IMG/VR virus record: IMGVR_UViG_3300046168_000070
Coordinates: 62,001 to 126,000 of that record
From: a virus
Reading direction: 5' to 3' (one strand)
Length of the DNA stretch: 64,000 bases
Of the stretch, positions 30,704 to 37,711 are shown one piece after another. The notes under the pieces were generated by a model. It was not told the origin of the DNA. It was given only the letters and a program-made list of their open reading frames with translations, and made no database searches. Position numbers and translations under genes: made by a program. Positions within the stretch are counted from its first letter, which is position 1. Every line of letters starts with the position of its first letter.

Positions 30704-31033
30704 CATAAATTGAGAAACAAACTCAAATAAATAAAATAAATCGATCTTTAAAATTTTTAACACTTTGGAAGGGCTTATAATCCTTCCTGTGGGTGACTGA
30801 ACAAGCTTGTCGTGAGCGAGCTAAAGTATGCAGATCCCTGTGGTGGGGATGACAGAGTCCAATCGGATGAGTCAAATGGCAAATACCACGCCTAGTCTGT
30901 AGTTCAAAGTAGGAAACTCGAAACTGAAAGTTTACGCCGAAACGATGGAGGTATCTCAGAACCCTCCCCCACACATATTTCCCCATCCCCCGCCCCTGCC
31001 CCTTCTAGAGAAATTCTAGGAGGGGCTTTTTGT
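30704..31033 (+). ncRNA. Candidate structured non-coding RNA, ~330 nt
   Basis: Bounded by a near-consensus promoter and a strong terminator, with no credible ORF, and clearly higher GC than its surroundings. Hairpins seen: TTGAG/CTCAA (30710-30726), GGAAGG/CCTTCC (30767-30787), GCTTGTC-GTGA-GCGAGC with a GNRA loop near 30814-30830, ATCCC/GGGAT around 30834-30850, and AAACT/AGTTT around 30921-30933. The last third is a C-rich tract. I could not match it to tmRNA, RNase P, 6S or group I introns. It may be a novel phage RNA. Confidence 0.6.
30999..31031 (+). terminator. Rho-independent terminator of the 30704 RNA
   Basis: CCCCTTCTAGA, short GAAA-type loop, TTCTAGGAGGGG, then C and five T's. Confidence 0.85.
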
Positions 31034-31034
31034 T

Positions 31035-31063
31035 TTGACATTCCCAAAAAACCTGCCATACTT
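31035..31063 (+). promoter_or_regulatory. Early promoter, leaderless type, for 31070
   Basis: TTGACA, 17-bp spacer, ATACTT, then 6 bases to the ATG at 31070; starts right after the RNA terminator. Confidence 0.7.
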
Positions 31064-31069
31064 ATTATT

Positions 31070-31324
31070 ATGAAAACATTAAAAGACATATTATCAAACT
31101 ACGGATACATCACGAAACCTCAGCTTGCCGAGATCGTAGATTATTTCCCGCACATGAAGGTCGTCATTAAATGGGGCGGACTGCCCCGTGAACGGGTTCA
31201 TGCCTGGGAGGCAATCCAACGCATCGATAAAGTAGAGAGCGAGGATATTGACTACTGCCGAGAAGTTTTTCTCTGTGGCAAAGATTGCGAGAATCTTAGA
31301 ATAGCACTACATATAGCAAATTAA
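31070..31324 (+). CDS. Hypothetical protein, 84 aa
   Basis: Start set by the promoter. TLKDILSNYGYITKPQLAEI then WGGLPRERVHAWEAIQRIDK suggests a small helical, HTH-like protein. More GC-rich than the genes to its left. Confidence 0.6.
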   Translation: MKTLKDILSNYGYITKPQLAEIVDYFPHMKVVIKWGGLPRERVHAWEAIQRIDKVESEDIDYCREVFLCGKDCENLRIALHIAN

Positions 31325-31384
31325 GTGGAAATTATTCTAGGAGCACTAGTCATCACAATTTGTCTCGTTTTTAAACAAGATTAA
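31325..31384 (+). CDS. Possible membrane micropeptide, 19 aa
   Basis: GTG directly after the preceding stop; hydrophobic (IILGALVITICLVF). Could be chance in AT-rich DNA, but this genome has several similar peptides. Confidence 0.3.
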   Translation: MEIILGALVITICLVFKQD

Positions 31385-31420
31385 ATTCTTTATTCAATTC
31401 AATCATATCATATAATGACA

Positions 31421-31475
31421 TAGCAAATATACATACAACAAATATATAAGTAGCAAATATACAACAAATATATAA
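31421..31475 (+). repeat. Direct repeat pair TAGCAAATATAC...
   Basis: Two adjacent ~25-29-bp copies of an A/T-rich unit beginning TAGCAAATATAC and ending AAATATATAA. A related TAGCAAATATATACAA occurs near 28918. Confidence 0.5.
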
Positions 31476-31566
31476 AGCTATAATTTAAACAAAAATTTAT
31501 AAAATTAAAATTCAATTCGTAAAGGGTTGAGCATCAGTATTTTGCGGGATCGCCCTGCCAACTTTT

Positions 31567-31596
31567 GCAATTATATGATATTCAACAACTTACAGC
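31567..31596 (+). repeat. Dispersed boundary repeat, copy 1
   Basis: GCAATTATATGATATTCAAC followed by AACTTACAGC. First of eight copies in 31.5-41.1 kb; 55 bp from copy 2. Confidence 0.75.
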
Positions 31597-31621
31597 AAGA
31601 AAAGAGTTTTTGGCGATTTTC

Positions 31622-31651
31622 GCAATTATATGATAACCAACGAGTTACAAC
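31622..31651 (+). repeat. Dispersed boundary repeat, copy 2
   Basis: GCAATTATATGATAACCAAC followed by GAGTTACAAC; just upstream of the promoter at 31667. Confidence 0.75.
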
Positions 31652-31666
31652 TATTTCAAAAAAAGC

Positions 31667-31695
31667 TTGACTTGCGGTAGTTTTCTGTCATAATT
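31667..31695 (+). promoter_or_regulatory. Early promoter, leaderless type, for 31702
   Basis: TTGACT, 17-bp spacer, ATAATT, then 6 bases to the ATG at 31702. Confidence 0.72.
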
Positions 31696-31701
31696 GTATA
31701 C

Positions 31702-32079
31702 ATGATCAGAACAAAAAGCGACAAAAGATACGACATCGACTTCAGCAAGAAGGTGTTCGTATATAAGAATCTTCACAAGGACTGTTGGTCAGTCAAGCAG
31801 GGCGGGCTTGTTAAAGCACACGCAGATAGCTTAGAGATGTGGGATTGCAGTTTCCAAGTAAACCAAAAGGGGCGGGCGAAAGTTATCCAAGAAAAGCGTA
31901 AGAATGTTCATGCGGGCATTTTAGGCAGGATAGACGACCTTGGCGGGACAGTTGCAATTGGTACAGAAATTACATACAACCCGTACAAGTATAGCTCTTT
32001 TGTAGAAAAAGACACAGAAAATCCTGTATATTATTCAGGATTTGCATCGTTAACCCATAACAGAGTATTAGCAGCATGA
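31702..32079 (+). CDS. Conserved-looking phage protein, 125 aa
   Basis: Start set by the promoter. FSKKVFVYKNLHKDCWSVKQ then VKAHADSLEMWDCSFQVNQKG resembles a widely spread phage protein family of unknown function. Basic, cytoplasmic. ATGA overlap with the next gene. Confidence 0.65.
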   Translation: MIRTKSDKRYDIDFSKKVFVYKNLHKDCWSVKQGGLVKAHADSLEMWDCSFQVNQKGRAKVIQEKRKNVHAGILGRIDDLGGTVAIGTEITYNPYKYSSFVEKDTENPVYYSGFASLTHNRVLAA

Positions 32080-32276
32080 AAGAAGAATTAAAAGGAATTA
32101 AACATGCCATTGACGGATTGTCAGATGAAATGTTAGAGCATCGTCGTCATGGAAACATGGCGGATCTACTCAGAGTTATGCGTGACATTAATGAAAATCT
32201 ATGCACCATCAGCTATGAGCTCAAAGAATTAGTTAATCAGAGAAAAAACCTTGACATTGAACAAAAAATTTCATAG
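32076..32276 (+). CDS. Hypothetical helical protein, 66 aa
   Basis: ATGA overlap with the gene before. Amphipathic helices, possible coiled coil. Its NLDIEQK codons contain the next TTGACA. Confidence 0.6.
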   Translation: MKEELKGIKHAIDGLSDEMLEHRRHGNMADLLRVMRDINENLCTISYELKELVNQRKNLDIEQKIS

Positions 32277-32279
32277 TAT
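32251..32279 (+). promoter_or_regulatory. Early promoter, leaderless type, for 32286
   Basis: TTGACA, 17-bp spacer, TAGTAT, then 6 bases to the ATG at 32286. Confidence 0.78.
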
Positions 32280-32285
32280 TATATC

Positions 32286-32453
32286 ATGCAAGAAACAATA
32301 GACATCACACCAACATGGTCAGCACTCGTTCCTATTATGATCGAGGTGTTGAAAAACCCAAAAGCAAACAACACAGCAAAAGCAGAAGTAACCCAAGAAT
32401 TACTTCGCCTCGCAAAGATTGCAGACGACCAAAATGAAAGGGCAAAACAATGA
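32286..32453 (+). CDS. Hypothetical protein, 55 aa
   Basis: Start set by the promoter. TPTWSALVPIMIEVLKNP then an Ala-rich helix (TQELLRLAKIAD); similar short proteins occur in many phages. ATGA overlap with the next gene. Confidence 0.6.
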   Translation: MQETIDITPTWSALVPIMIEVLKNPKANNTAKAEVTQELLRLAKIADDQNERAKQ

Positions 32454-32674
32454 CATTATCAGAATCAATTATGGATATAGTAAGAGGCAACCTTGCATGG
32501 TCAGATCCCATGTCAACAGTTTGTCTTGACCAACATGAGCGTCACCCCGAAAAGTTTCCAAAGGGGAGTGCGTTTCAAAGTGAAGATGAAACTTTAGACG
32601 ACATCATTCGGGACTTGACATTATTACGAGATGAGCGTAGAATAGAATCATCTTTTCAATCAGCAGAACTATAA
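32450..32674 (+). CDS. Hypothetical acidic protein, 74 aa
   Basis: ATGA overlap with the gene before. SESIMDIVRGNLAWSDPMST at the start. The middle contains the promoter for 32689. No family recognised. Confidence 0.6.
   Translation: MTLSESIMDIVRGNLAWSDPMSTVCLDQHERHPEKFPKGSAFQSEDETLDDIIRDLTLLRDERRIESSFQSAEL
32615..32643 (+). promoter_or_regulatory. Early promoter with leader and Shine-Dalgarno, for 32689
   Basis: TTGACA, 17-bp spacer, TAGAAT inside the preceding gene, with a 45-base leader containing AAGGAA before the ATG at 32689. Confidence 0.68.
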
Positions 32675-32688
32675 CACAAGGAAAAATT

Positions 32689-32904
32689 ATGACAGCAGTA
32701 TTAGACAAACCCGAACAAATCGAAATGTTTCGCTACAAAACACTCCTTAAAGGATTAAGGCTTGAGACGCTAGGAATGCAAATGAGTAGGGGCAGGTCTT
32801 GCTATTCTATCATCAAGCAAGAGTTTGGTCTTAAAGGTAGCAAGCAAAAAGTTTTTGATCAATTTAAATTAATGTTAGAACAAGTAAATGAAAGGGCAGT
32901 ATAA
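32689..32904 (+). CDS. Hypothetical basic protein, 71 aa
   Basis: Clear AAGGAA Shine-Dalgarno. FRYKTLLKGLRLETLGMQMS and a GRSCYSIIKQEFGLKG segment; resembles small DNA-associated phage proteins. TAATG overlap with the next gene. Confidence 0.6.
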   Translation: MTAVLDKPEQIEMFRYKTLLKGLRLETLGMQMSRGRSCYSIIKQEFGLKGSKQKVFDQFKLMLEQVNERAV

Positions 32905-33095
32905 TGACATCATCACAAGTAGAAGCACAAGTAGAATCCTGGAATTGGAATCTCAACATATTTGAAATTTATGATGAGATTAGAGATTATGCCGAACGAG
33001 ACAAAAAGCAATTACTCGCATTTGCTTATGACTTTTTCGGTAAAGATAAAGCGATGAAAGAGCTTGCATCTCACTTCGGAATCGACATTGCCTAA
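32904..33095 (+). CDS. Hypothetical protein, 63 aa
   Basis: Start and stop overlaps with both neighbours. Helical, acidic. No family recognised. Confidence 0.6.
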   Translation: MTSSQVEAQVESWNWNLNIFEIYDEIRDYAERDKKQLLAFAYDFFGKDKAMKELASHFGIDIA

Positions 33096-33250
33096 TGAAC
33101 GACTTAGCCATTACCTATATTAAAAAAATCCAAGACCTTTTGGATGCCGACGAAGAAATCTTAATTGATAAAAATTCTTTTGAACTTAAAGAAAAAGACG
33201 GAGAAATTGATTTTGATGTTGACATGATCAAAGAAATGTACGATAATTAA
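33095..33250 (+). CDS. Hypothetical acidic protein, 51 aa
   Basis: TAATG overlap with the gene before. Very acidic. The codons for DVDMIKEMYDN form the next promoter. Confidence 0.55.
   Translation: MNDLAITYIKKIQDLLDADEEILIDKNSFELKEKDGEIDFDVDMIKEMYDN
33219..33247 (+). promoter_or_regulatory. Early promoter, leaderless type, for 33254
   Basis: TTGACA, 17-bp spacer, GATAAT, then 6 bases to the ATG at 33254. Confidence 0.75.
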
Positions 33251-33253
33251 ACC

Positions 33254-33511
33254 ATGACAAACACAACTATGAACACCTATATCGATGCAGTATGCGAAGG
33301 CAAACCTCTTGACCTTCCTAATTTTAATGAAGACACTGAGCAGTGGGAGCTAGCCTTTGAGGAATCAGAGACGCCATGGCACCCATACGATAGTGCAAAA
33401 GACATCTTATTTGTAAGTTTTGAGTCAGCTGAAGAAGTCACTGACGCTTACAATTATTACAACCAAAACCCTGCGATGGGTTTACAAGAAGTAGAAGGAG
33501 AACAATCCTAA
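33254..33511 (+). CDS. Hypothetical acidic protein, 85 aa
   Basis: Start set by the promoter. Acidic, with TDAYNYYNQNPAMGLQEVEG at the end. TAATG overlap with the next gene. Confidence 0.6.
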   Translation: MTNTTMNTYIDAVCEGKPLDLPNFNEDTEQWELAFEESETPWHPYDSAKDILFVSFESAEEVTDAYNYYNQNPAMGLQEVEGEQS

Positions 33512-33747
33512 TGTTAAGGAAACTCAAAAACAAGTTAGCTGCTTTGTTCAGCTCAACCTATAATGTCGTGTATACTACCGAAGATGGTAGAACACAAATG
33601 TATACAATCTCTAAACCTACGCATAAGCGTGAGTTTGGTAACGCTCGCGAGGGCAAGAGAGTCGTAGGCTTTCGTGCTCATTGCTTTAACCGCAACGGAA
33701 TTCGTTCTTTCCGTTATGATCGCATCATCTCTTTAGTAAGGGGGTAG
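33511..33747 (+). CDS. Basic protein, 78 aa
   Basis: MYTISKPTHKREFGNAREGK then a second half rich in Arg (FRAHCFNRNGIRSFRYDRI). Resembles the WYL-like or 'REGKRVVGFRAHCFN' C-terminal segment of small phage proteins. Probably nucleic-acid associated. Confidence 0.6.
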   Translation: MLRKLKNKLAALFSSTYNVVYTTEDGRTQMYTISKPTHKREFGNAREGKRVVGFRAHCFNRNGIRSFRYDRIISLVRG

Positions 33748-33750
33748 AAT

Positions 33751-33915
33751 ATGAAGAAACGCATTGAACATTTACGAGCACAAGTTCGCGAGCTAGCCCA
33801 TATGTTAGCCTGCGAAGAATCAGAAGGTATTTATTTATCAGAGCACAATGAGCGTCGGTCTCAGCATAATGCATTACTCGAGGAGCTCTATCATCTAGAG
33901 AAGCGTGTGTTCTGA
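33751..33915 (+). CDS. Hypothetical coiled-coil protein, 54 aa
   Basis: Three bases after the preceding stop. Charged helix with heptads, His-rich. Last gene before a strong terminator. Confidence 0.6.
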   Translation: MKKRIEHLRAQVRELAHMLACEESEGIYLSEHNERRSQHNALLEELYHLEKRVF

Positions 33916-33942
33916 CCTTTCATGGTCATCGGTTAATCCAAG

Positions 33943-33970
33943 CCCCTCTCCAATCGGAGAGGGGTTTTTT
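33943..33970 (+). terminator. Rho-independent terminator
   Basis: CCCCTCTCC, AATC loop, GGAGAGGGG, then T6. Closes the 31702-33915 block; loop and stem resemble the terminator at 35144. Confidence 0.9.
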
Positions 33971-34011
33971 GTTGATAATCAACGTTTTATGGAATTTCCC
34001 TAGCTGATTCC

Positions 34012-34041
34012 GCAATTATATGGTATTCAACAACTTAAGAT
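34012..34041 (+). repeat. Dispersed boundary repeat, copy 3
   Basis: GCAATTATATGGTATTCAAC followed by AACTTAAGAT. A partial relative (GATAATCAACG) lies at 33974. Confidence 0.72.
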
Positions 34042-34067
34042 AACTGCAAAAAAAAATTATTTTTTGC

Positions 34068-34096
34068 TTGCAATTAAATCACAATCTGTCATAATT
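34068..34096 (+). promoter_or_regulatory. Early promoter (TTGCAA type), leaderless, for 34103
   Basis: TTGCAA, 17-bp spacer, ATAATT, then 6 bases to the ATG at 34103. Same -35 variant as several minus-strand cassettes. Confidence 0.6.
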
Positions 34097-34102
34097 ATAT
34101 AT

Positions 34103-34222
34103 ATGAAAGCGAGAGATATAAAGATAAGAAAACCAATCCTTTTCACCAAAGCTCGCCCTCACAAACTTAAAAACAAAATCATACATAGAAAGCTGAAGCA
34201 TAAAAAAACTTTAATTTACTAA
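34103..34222 (+). CDS. Small very basic protein, 39 aa
   Basis: Start set by the promoter. About 40% Lys/Arg/His (RDIKIRKPILFTKARPHKLK); likely binds nucleic acid. Confidence 0.55.
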   Translation: MKARDIKIRKPILFTKARPHKLKNKIIHRKLKHKKTLIY

Positions 34223-34231
34223 AATTAATTC

Positions 34232-34260
34232 TTGACAAAACATTAACAATCAACTATTAT
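34232..34260 (+). promoter_or_regulatory. Early promoter, leaderless type, for 34268
   Basis: TTGACA, 17-bp spacer, TATTAT, then 7 bases to the ATG at 34268. Confidence 0.75.
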
Positions 34261-34267
34261 TATACTT

Positions 34268-35116
34268 ATGAATAACGAACAAAAAACCAACAATCTCCGC
34301 ATCTGTGGCGGTGAGCACAAAGTAGTAGAAATCGACCAAGTCAAGGCAGTTCAAACTCCGCCCATCGAGTTTCGTAAGGAACTCAACAAAAATGGCGAGC
34401 GTTCTGTCTCGTACCAACCGATCTCTCATTCTCTCCTTATTGATAAAACTCGCAACCATCTTGATCAAGCGGGCTTTACTATCGAGGCAGAGTGCCATAA
34501 CCTCGCTAGGAATAACCAAAGATACTTTGGCTTGTTTCAAGTTTCTCATCCTAAAAGAGAGGCTTCAGAGCGAGGCACTATCGTAGGACTTCGGAATGCC
34601 CACGACAAGTGCTTCCCCGCAGGACTTTGTGCAGGTGACGCTCCTTTTGTCTGCGACAATCTTATTTTTACTAACGAGGTCAAACTAGCTCGTAGGCATA
34701 CTAAGAATATCCTCAATGAGCTTGACCATGTCATTGCTCGCACTCTTGGCAAGCTTTTCAACTTTTGGGTTGCTCAAGATAGTAGGATTGATGCCTACAA
34801 AGAGCATGATCTTAAAAACGCTCAAGTCAACGATCTTGTGATCCGTGCTTGCAAGGCAGGTGCTTTGCCTAAGTCAAAGATCATTGATGTTGTTGACCAA
34901 TGGGAAAAGTCCGATCATCCCGAATTTTGGGACAGGAATGTAAACTCATTGTACAACGCTTTCACAGAGGTTTACAAGGGTAACCTTACCGCATTACCTC
35001 AACGCTCCGAAGCATTGCATTCCGTGCTTGACTCCGAAGTGGGCTTTGATTCATCAAGCTTTAAGCAGGATGAGATAATCGAAGCCGAGGTAGTCGGTGC
35101 AGGTGACCCCTTCTAA
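34268..35116 (+). CDS. DUF932-like phage/plasmid protein, 282 aa
   Basis: The segment IVGLRNAHDKCFPAGLCAGD then APFVCDNLIFTNEVKLARRH is the hallmark of DUF932 (phage/plasmid-related proteins). These are common on phages, conjugative plasmids and beside anti-defence genes; their biochemistry is unknown, though some have been suggested to act on DNA. More GC-rich than the genome average, with codon use unlike the 1-24 kb genes, suggesting a separate origin. Confidence 0.7.
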   Translation: MNNEQKTNNLRICGGEHKVVEIDQVKAVQTPPIEFRKELNKNGERSVSYQPISHSLLIDKTRNHLDQAGFTIEAECHNLARNNQRYFGLFQVSHPKREASERGTIVGLRNAHDKCFPAGLCAGDAPFVCDNLIFTNEVKLARRHTKNILNELDHVIARTLGKLFNFWVAQDSRIDAYKEHDLKNAQVNDLVIRACKAGALPKSKIIDVVDQWEKSDHPEFWDRNVNSLYNAFTEVYKGNLTALPQRSEALHSVLDSEVGFDSSSFKQDEIIEAEVVGAGDPF

Positions 35117-35143
35117 GGTTGCTGGTCATATCGTGTCGTTCAG

Positions 35144-35170
35144 CCCCCTTCCAATCGGAAGGGGGTTTTT
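35144..35170 (+). terminator. Rho-independent terminator
   Basis: CCCCCTTCC, AATC loop, GGAAGGGGG, then T5. Confidence 0.9.
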
Positions 35171-35223
35171 CTTTTGCAAGTGACTGAGTATTAGTTAATT
35201 GCGAAAATCGCCTAAGAAAAATT

Positions 35224-35253
35224 TTAATTATATGATATTCAACGACTTATGAC
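35224..35253 (+). repeat. Dispersed boundary repeat, copy 4
   Basis: AATTATATGATATTCAACGA then CTTATGAC; the leading GC is replaced by TTT. A nearby GCGAAAATCGCC is the inverse of the GGCGATTTTCGC before copy 2. Confidence 0.7.
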
Positions 35254-35280
35254 AAAGTGAAAAAAAATGAAAAAAAGGGG

Positions 35281-35309
35281 TTGACAGATGCCCCCAACTT
35301 CTCTAGTAT
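35281..35309 (+). promoter_or_regulatory. Early promoter, leaderless type, for 35317
   Basis: TTGACA, 17-bp spacer, TAGTAT, then 7 bases to the ATG at 35317. Confidence 0.78.
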
Positions 35310-35316
35310 TGTATAC

Positions 35317-36060
35317 ATGATTAAAACGACACTACTCACTTCAGGTAACCAAAAAATCGTTAAAGGCGAAAAACTTGGTTACATCACAAAAGGAATTCAC
35401 TTAGCTCCAGCCAATCTTGCGGGTTACGAAGTTTGCCAATGGCGTTCCAAAGGTTGCACAATGGCTTGTTTAAACACAGCAGGTCGTGGTCAAATGAATT
35501 CCGTTCAAGCTTCACGCATTGCCAAGACAAAGTTATTCTTTGAGCAACAATTGGACTTCCTTGCAAAGCTTTCTAAAGAGGTTGCTTCAACTATCAAAAG
35601 TTCACTCAAGAAAGAAATGCAAGCGGTGTTTCGCTTAAACCTTACAAGCGACATTTCATGGGAGTCTGTTTTCTTCAGCGAATCAGAGCCAAAGACGATC
35701 TTTGACAAGTTTCCTGAAACTCAATTCTACGACTATACAAAGTCATTCAAGAGGATGTGTGCTTTTCTTAACAAGCCATTCACTAAAGATGCACAAAAAT
35801 TTCCATCCAATTATCACTTGACTTTTTCTCGATCAGAGCATAATGACAAGAAGTGCGAAATGGTTCTTGCTATGGGCGGGAATGTTGCCGTTGTGTTTCG
35901 CAACCAACTTCCTAAGACTTGGAAGGGTTACGAAGTTGTCAATGGTGATGATACCGACTTGCGTTTCTTAGACAAGAAAGGGGTAGTCGTTGGGCTTATC
36001 GAAAAAGGTATGGCAAAGAAAGATGAGACGGGCTTCGTACAGGAAGGAGTAAACTCATGA
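35317..36060 (+). CDS. Gp88-like phage protein, 247 aa
   Basis: Start set by the promoter. ANLAGYEVCQWRSKGCTMAC then LNTAGRGQMNSVQASRIAKT is the conserved core of the 'gene product 88' family found in many mycobacteriophages and marine phages. The clustered cysteines (CQW...CTMACLNT) could bind metal. A partner or activity is not established. ATGA overlap with the next gene. Confidence 0.7.
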   Translation: MIKTTLLTSGNQKIVKGEKLGYITKGIHLAPANLAGYEVCQWRSKGCTMACLNTAGRGQMNSVQASRIAKTKLFFEQQLDFLAKLSKEVASTIKSSLKKEMQAVFRLNLTSDISWESVFFSESEPKTIFDKFPETQFYDYTKSFKRMCAFLNKPFTKDAQKFPSNYHLTFSRSEHNDKKCEMVLAMGGNVAVVFRNQLPKTWKGYEVVNGDDTDLRFLDKKGVVVGLIEKGMAKKDETGFVQEGVNS

Positions 36061-36223
36061 GCGATACTTATTACGACTCAGCCGAATCCGTCATGATATC
36101 ACAAGAGCGGGCATTTCAGGAGCTCAAAACCACGGTTGCCAAGAATTCGAAGAGTTCCTGGTAGACATGGGCGACAAGGAAGAATACTCGGCTCAGGCAG
36201 TGCTTGAATGGTTAGGATATTAA
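36057..36223 (+). CDS. Small protein with -1 frame change, ~55 aa
   Basis: ATGA start from the Gp88-like gene opens MSDTYYDSAESVMISQERAF. After CTCAAAACC (about 36131-36139) the zero frame goes to a stop, whereas the -1 frame continues as NHGCQEFEEFLVDMG and ends LEWLGY at TAA 36221. The joined protein is smoothly acidic and helical, so one missing A in the A4 run is likely, or an active frameshift. Confidence 0.5.
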
Positions 36224-36260
36224 ACACTTTAAAACAATTAAAAATTTTATACAATCATAT

Positions 36261-36425
36261 GTGGACTACGAAGAATATATTTTTTGCCTTTACCTTTTTA
36301 ATGAATGCGCGCAGGACCTGGACGGGTTCCTGGAAGCTTTCGACGTTATCGACTTGGCCTTTCCAGACACATGTAGAGTTTTAGCGGACCAAGGATTCTT
36401 TCATAAAGACTTGTGTATTAATTAA
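36261..36425 (+). CDS. Hypothetical acidic protein, 54 aa
   Basis: GTG start (the overlapping ATG is out of frame). DYEEYIFCLYLFNECAQDLD then FDVIDLAFPDTCRVL is good coding-like sequence. No promoter or Shine-Dalgarno was seen, so the start is uncertain. Confidence 0.45.
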   Translation: MDYEEYIFCLYLFNECAQDLDGFLEAFDVIDLAFPDTCRVLADQGFFHKDLCIN

Positions 36426-36530
36426 TTACAACAAAACCCTATCCATTAATGTAAGTCATTGACCCAGGGGTATTTATGAAATCGAAACTATATAGACAAA
36501 AATTAAAATCGAATTTGCCAAAAAAAAAGG

Positions 36531-36559
36531 TTGACTTTACTTAAAAAAATGTCATACTT
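36531..36559 (+). promoter_or_regulatory. Early promoter with leader and Shine-Dalgarno, for 36595
   Basis: TTGACT, 17-bp spacer, ATACTT, a leader of 35 bases with AAAGGAA, then the ATG at 36595. Confidence 0.7.
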
Positions 36560-36594
36560 ATAGGTATAGATTAACTTAACAAAGGAATATTATT

Positions 36595-37002
36595 ATGGGA
36601 TTAGATCAATCAGCATATGCAACTAAAGGCGAGCAACACGAAGATATAGCTACATGGAGAAAGCATAACAGACTTCAAGGTTGGATGGAAGATTTATGGG
36701 AGGATAAAGGTAGACCAAACTTTGATTCATCAGAAGCTAACCCTATGGGCGACTTTAACTGCATACCTTTAGAGCTAACACTAGAAGACATTGATTCACT
36801 AGAGTATGCAATCAACAACTTTGAGCTACCTGAAACAGGCGGATTCTTTTTTGGGAATGATTCTTATTTTTGGACAGATGAAGAGGGGAATCCTTATCCC
36901 GACAATCATTACTACTACAAAGATAATGATCTTTATTTTATCAGAAAGGCTCGCGACCTACTCGATAAAGGTTGGAAAGTATTCTTCGACTCTTGGTGGT
37001 AA
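36595..37002 (+). CDS. Conserved phage protein (MGLDxxA family), 135 aa
   Basis: Begins MGLDQSAYA, with TWRKHNRLQGWMEDLW and TGGFFFGNDSY, the pattern of a family common in T4-like and marine phages, where it is sometimes misannotated as phosphoglycerate kinase. Function unknown. Leader with AAAGGAA suggests good expression. Confidence 0.75.
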   Translation: MGLDQSAYATKGEQHEDIATWRKHNRLQGWMEDLWEDKGRPNFDSSEANPMGDFNCIPLELTLEDIDSLEYAINNFELPETGGFFFGNDSYFWTDEEGNPYPDNHYYYKDNDLYFIRKARDLLDKGWKVFFDSWW

Positions 37003-37009
37003 AAAACCC

Positions 37010-37038
37010 TTGACATAACTACTTTAATTTTATAGAAT
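37010..37038 (+). promoter_or_regulatory. Early promoter, leaderless type, for 37046
   Basis: TTGACA, 17-bp spacer, TAGAAT, then 7 bases to the ATG at 37046. Confidence 0.78.
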
Positions 37039-37045
37039 TTATATT

Positions 37046-37420
37046 ATGACTAAAACACTAAAAACATTCGATGACCTAAAATTCGGTCCTCATCCTCACG
37101 CAAAAGACTTGGGAGTTGTAGCAAGCCTGACTCTTGACAATGGCTACGCTTTTAGCGTTGTCGCCAATGCTGAGGGCGGTAATCTGTTTTACGGCAATCA
37201 TCCAGATAACTATGAGGTTGCAGTATTTAATCCTCGCGGAGACTTTGTCCCCCTCTCTGTTTCGGACGATGTCCTCGGTTGGCAACCTCCACTTCAAGTC
37301 TCTAAATTGATGCAACAATTTCAACTTGACGGACTCGCTGAAGAAAAATTACTTATTAATTTGAGGGCAGACTTTAACGAAAAAGTACTAGCGGAGCAGG
37401 AAGAAAGATTTAACGCTTGA
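37046..37420 (+). CDS. Hypothetical protein, 124 aa
   Basis: Start set by the promoter. YAFSVVANAEGGNLFYGNHP and YEVAVFNPRGDFVPLS form a beta-rich domain seen in small phage proteins; helical C-terminus. The TGA stop overlaps the next -35. Confidence 0.65.
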   Translation: MTKTLKTFDDLKFGPHPHAKDLGVVASLTLDNGYAFSVVANAEGGNLFYGNHPDNYEVAVFNPRGDFVPLSVSDDVLGWQPPLQVSKLMQQFQLDGLAEEKLLINLRADFNEKVLAEQEERFNA

Positions 37421-37445
37421 CTTTTAATCAATCTTATACTATACT
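37417..37445 (+). promoter_or_regulatory. Early promoter with leader, for 37475
   Basis: TTGACT, 17-bp spacer, TATACT, then a leader of 29 bases without a clear Shine-Dalgarno before the ATG at 37475. Confidence 0.65.
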
Positions 37446-37474
37446 TATATCATAACAATCAGATAAACTAAACT

Positions 37475-37711
37475 ATGACAAAAAAACAAAAACAAGCACT
37501 AAGTAAGGTTAAAACCTATACTCCTCACAATGTCAACAATCGTGATGAAAAGATTTGGTTCACATATGTCAACAAGAACAGAGTACCCGTCTCTGCTTAC
37601 TACGACACTGCTAACGGATCATTCGTGTCAGTTGTCAAGGGTTCTCAATACAATGGTGTTGCATTCCGTAAGGGCGTCGCCAAGAGAGTAATCTCAAAAA
37701 TTCTTGGATGA
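37475..37711 (+). CDS. Small basic protein, 78 aa
   Basis: Lys-rich; HNVNNRDEKIWFTYVNKNRV then a beta-rich part. No family recognised. ATGATG junction with the next gene. Confidence 0.6.
   Translation: MTKKQKQALSKVKTYTPHNVNNRDEKIWFTYVNKNRVPVSAYYDTANGSFVSVVKGSQYNGVAFRKGVAKRVISKILG

Noticed and set aside
30704-31033. RNase P RNA, tmRNA or group I intron
   Set aside because: CAGAACCC and GGAAA words occur but not in the required order; no tRNA-like end and no P/Q/R/S intron elements.
30723-31089. Minus-strand ORFs across the RNA gene
   Set aside because: No promoter or coding-like sequence; they run antisense through the terminator hairpin.
36261-36425. The ATG-started frame at 36260
   Set aside because: It stops early and reads as low-quality sequence; the GTG frame is the coding-like one.
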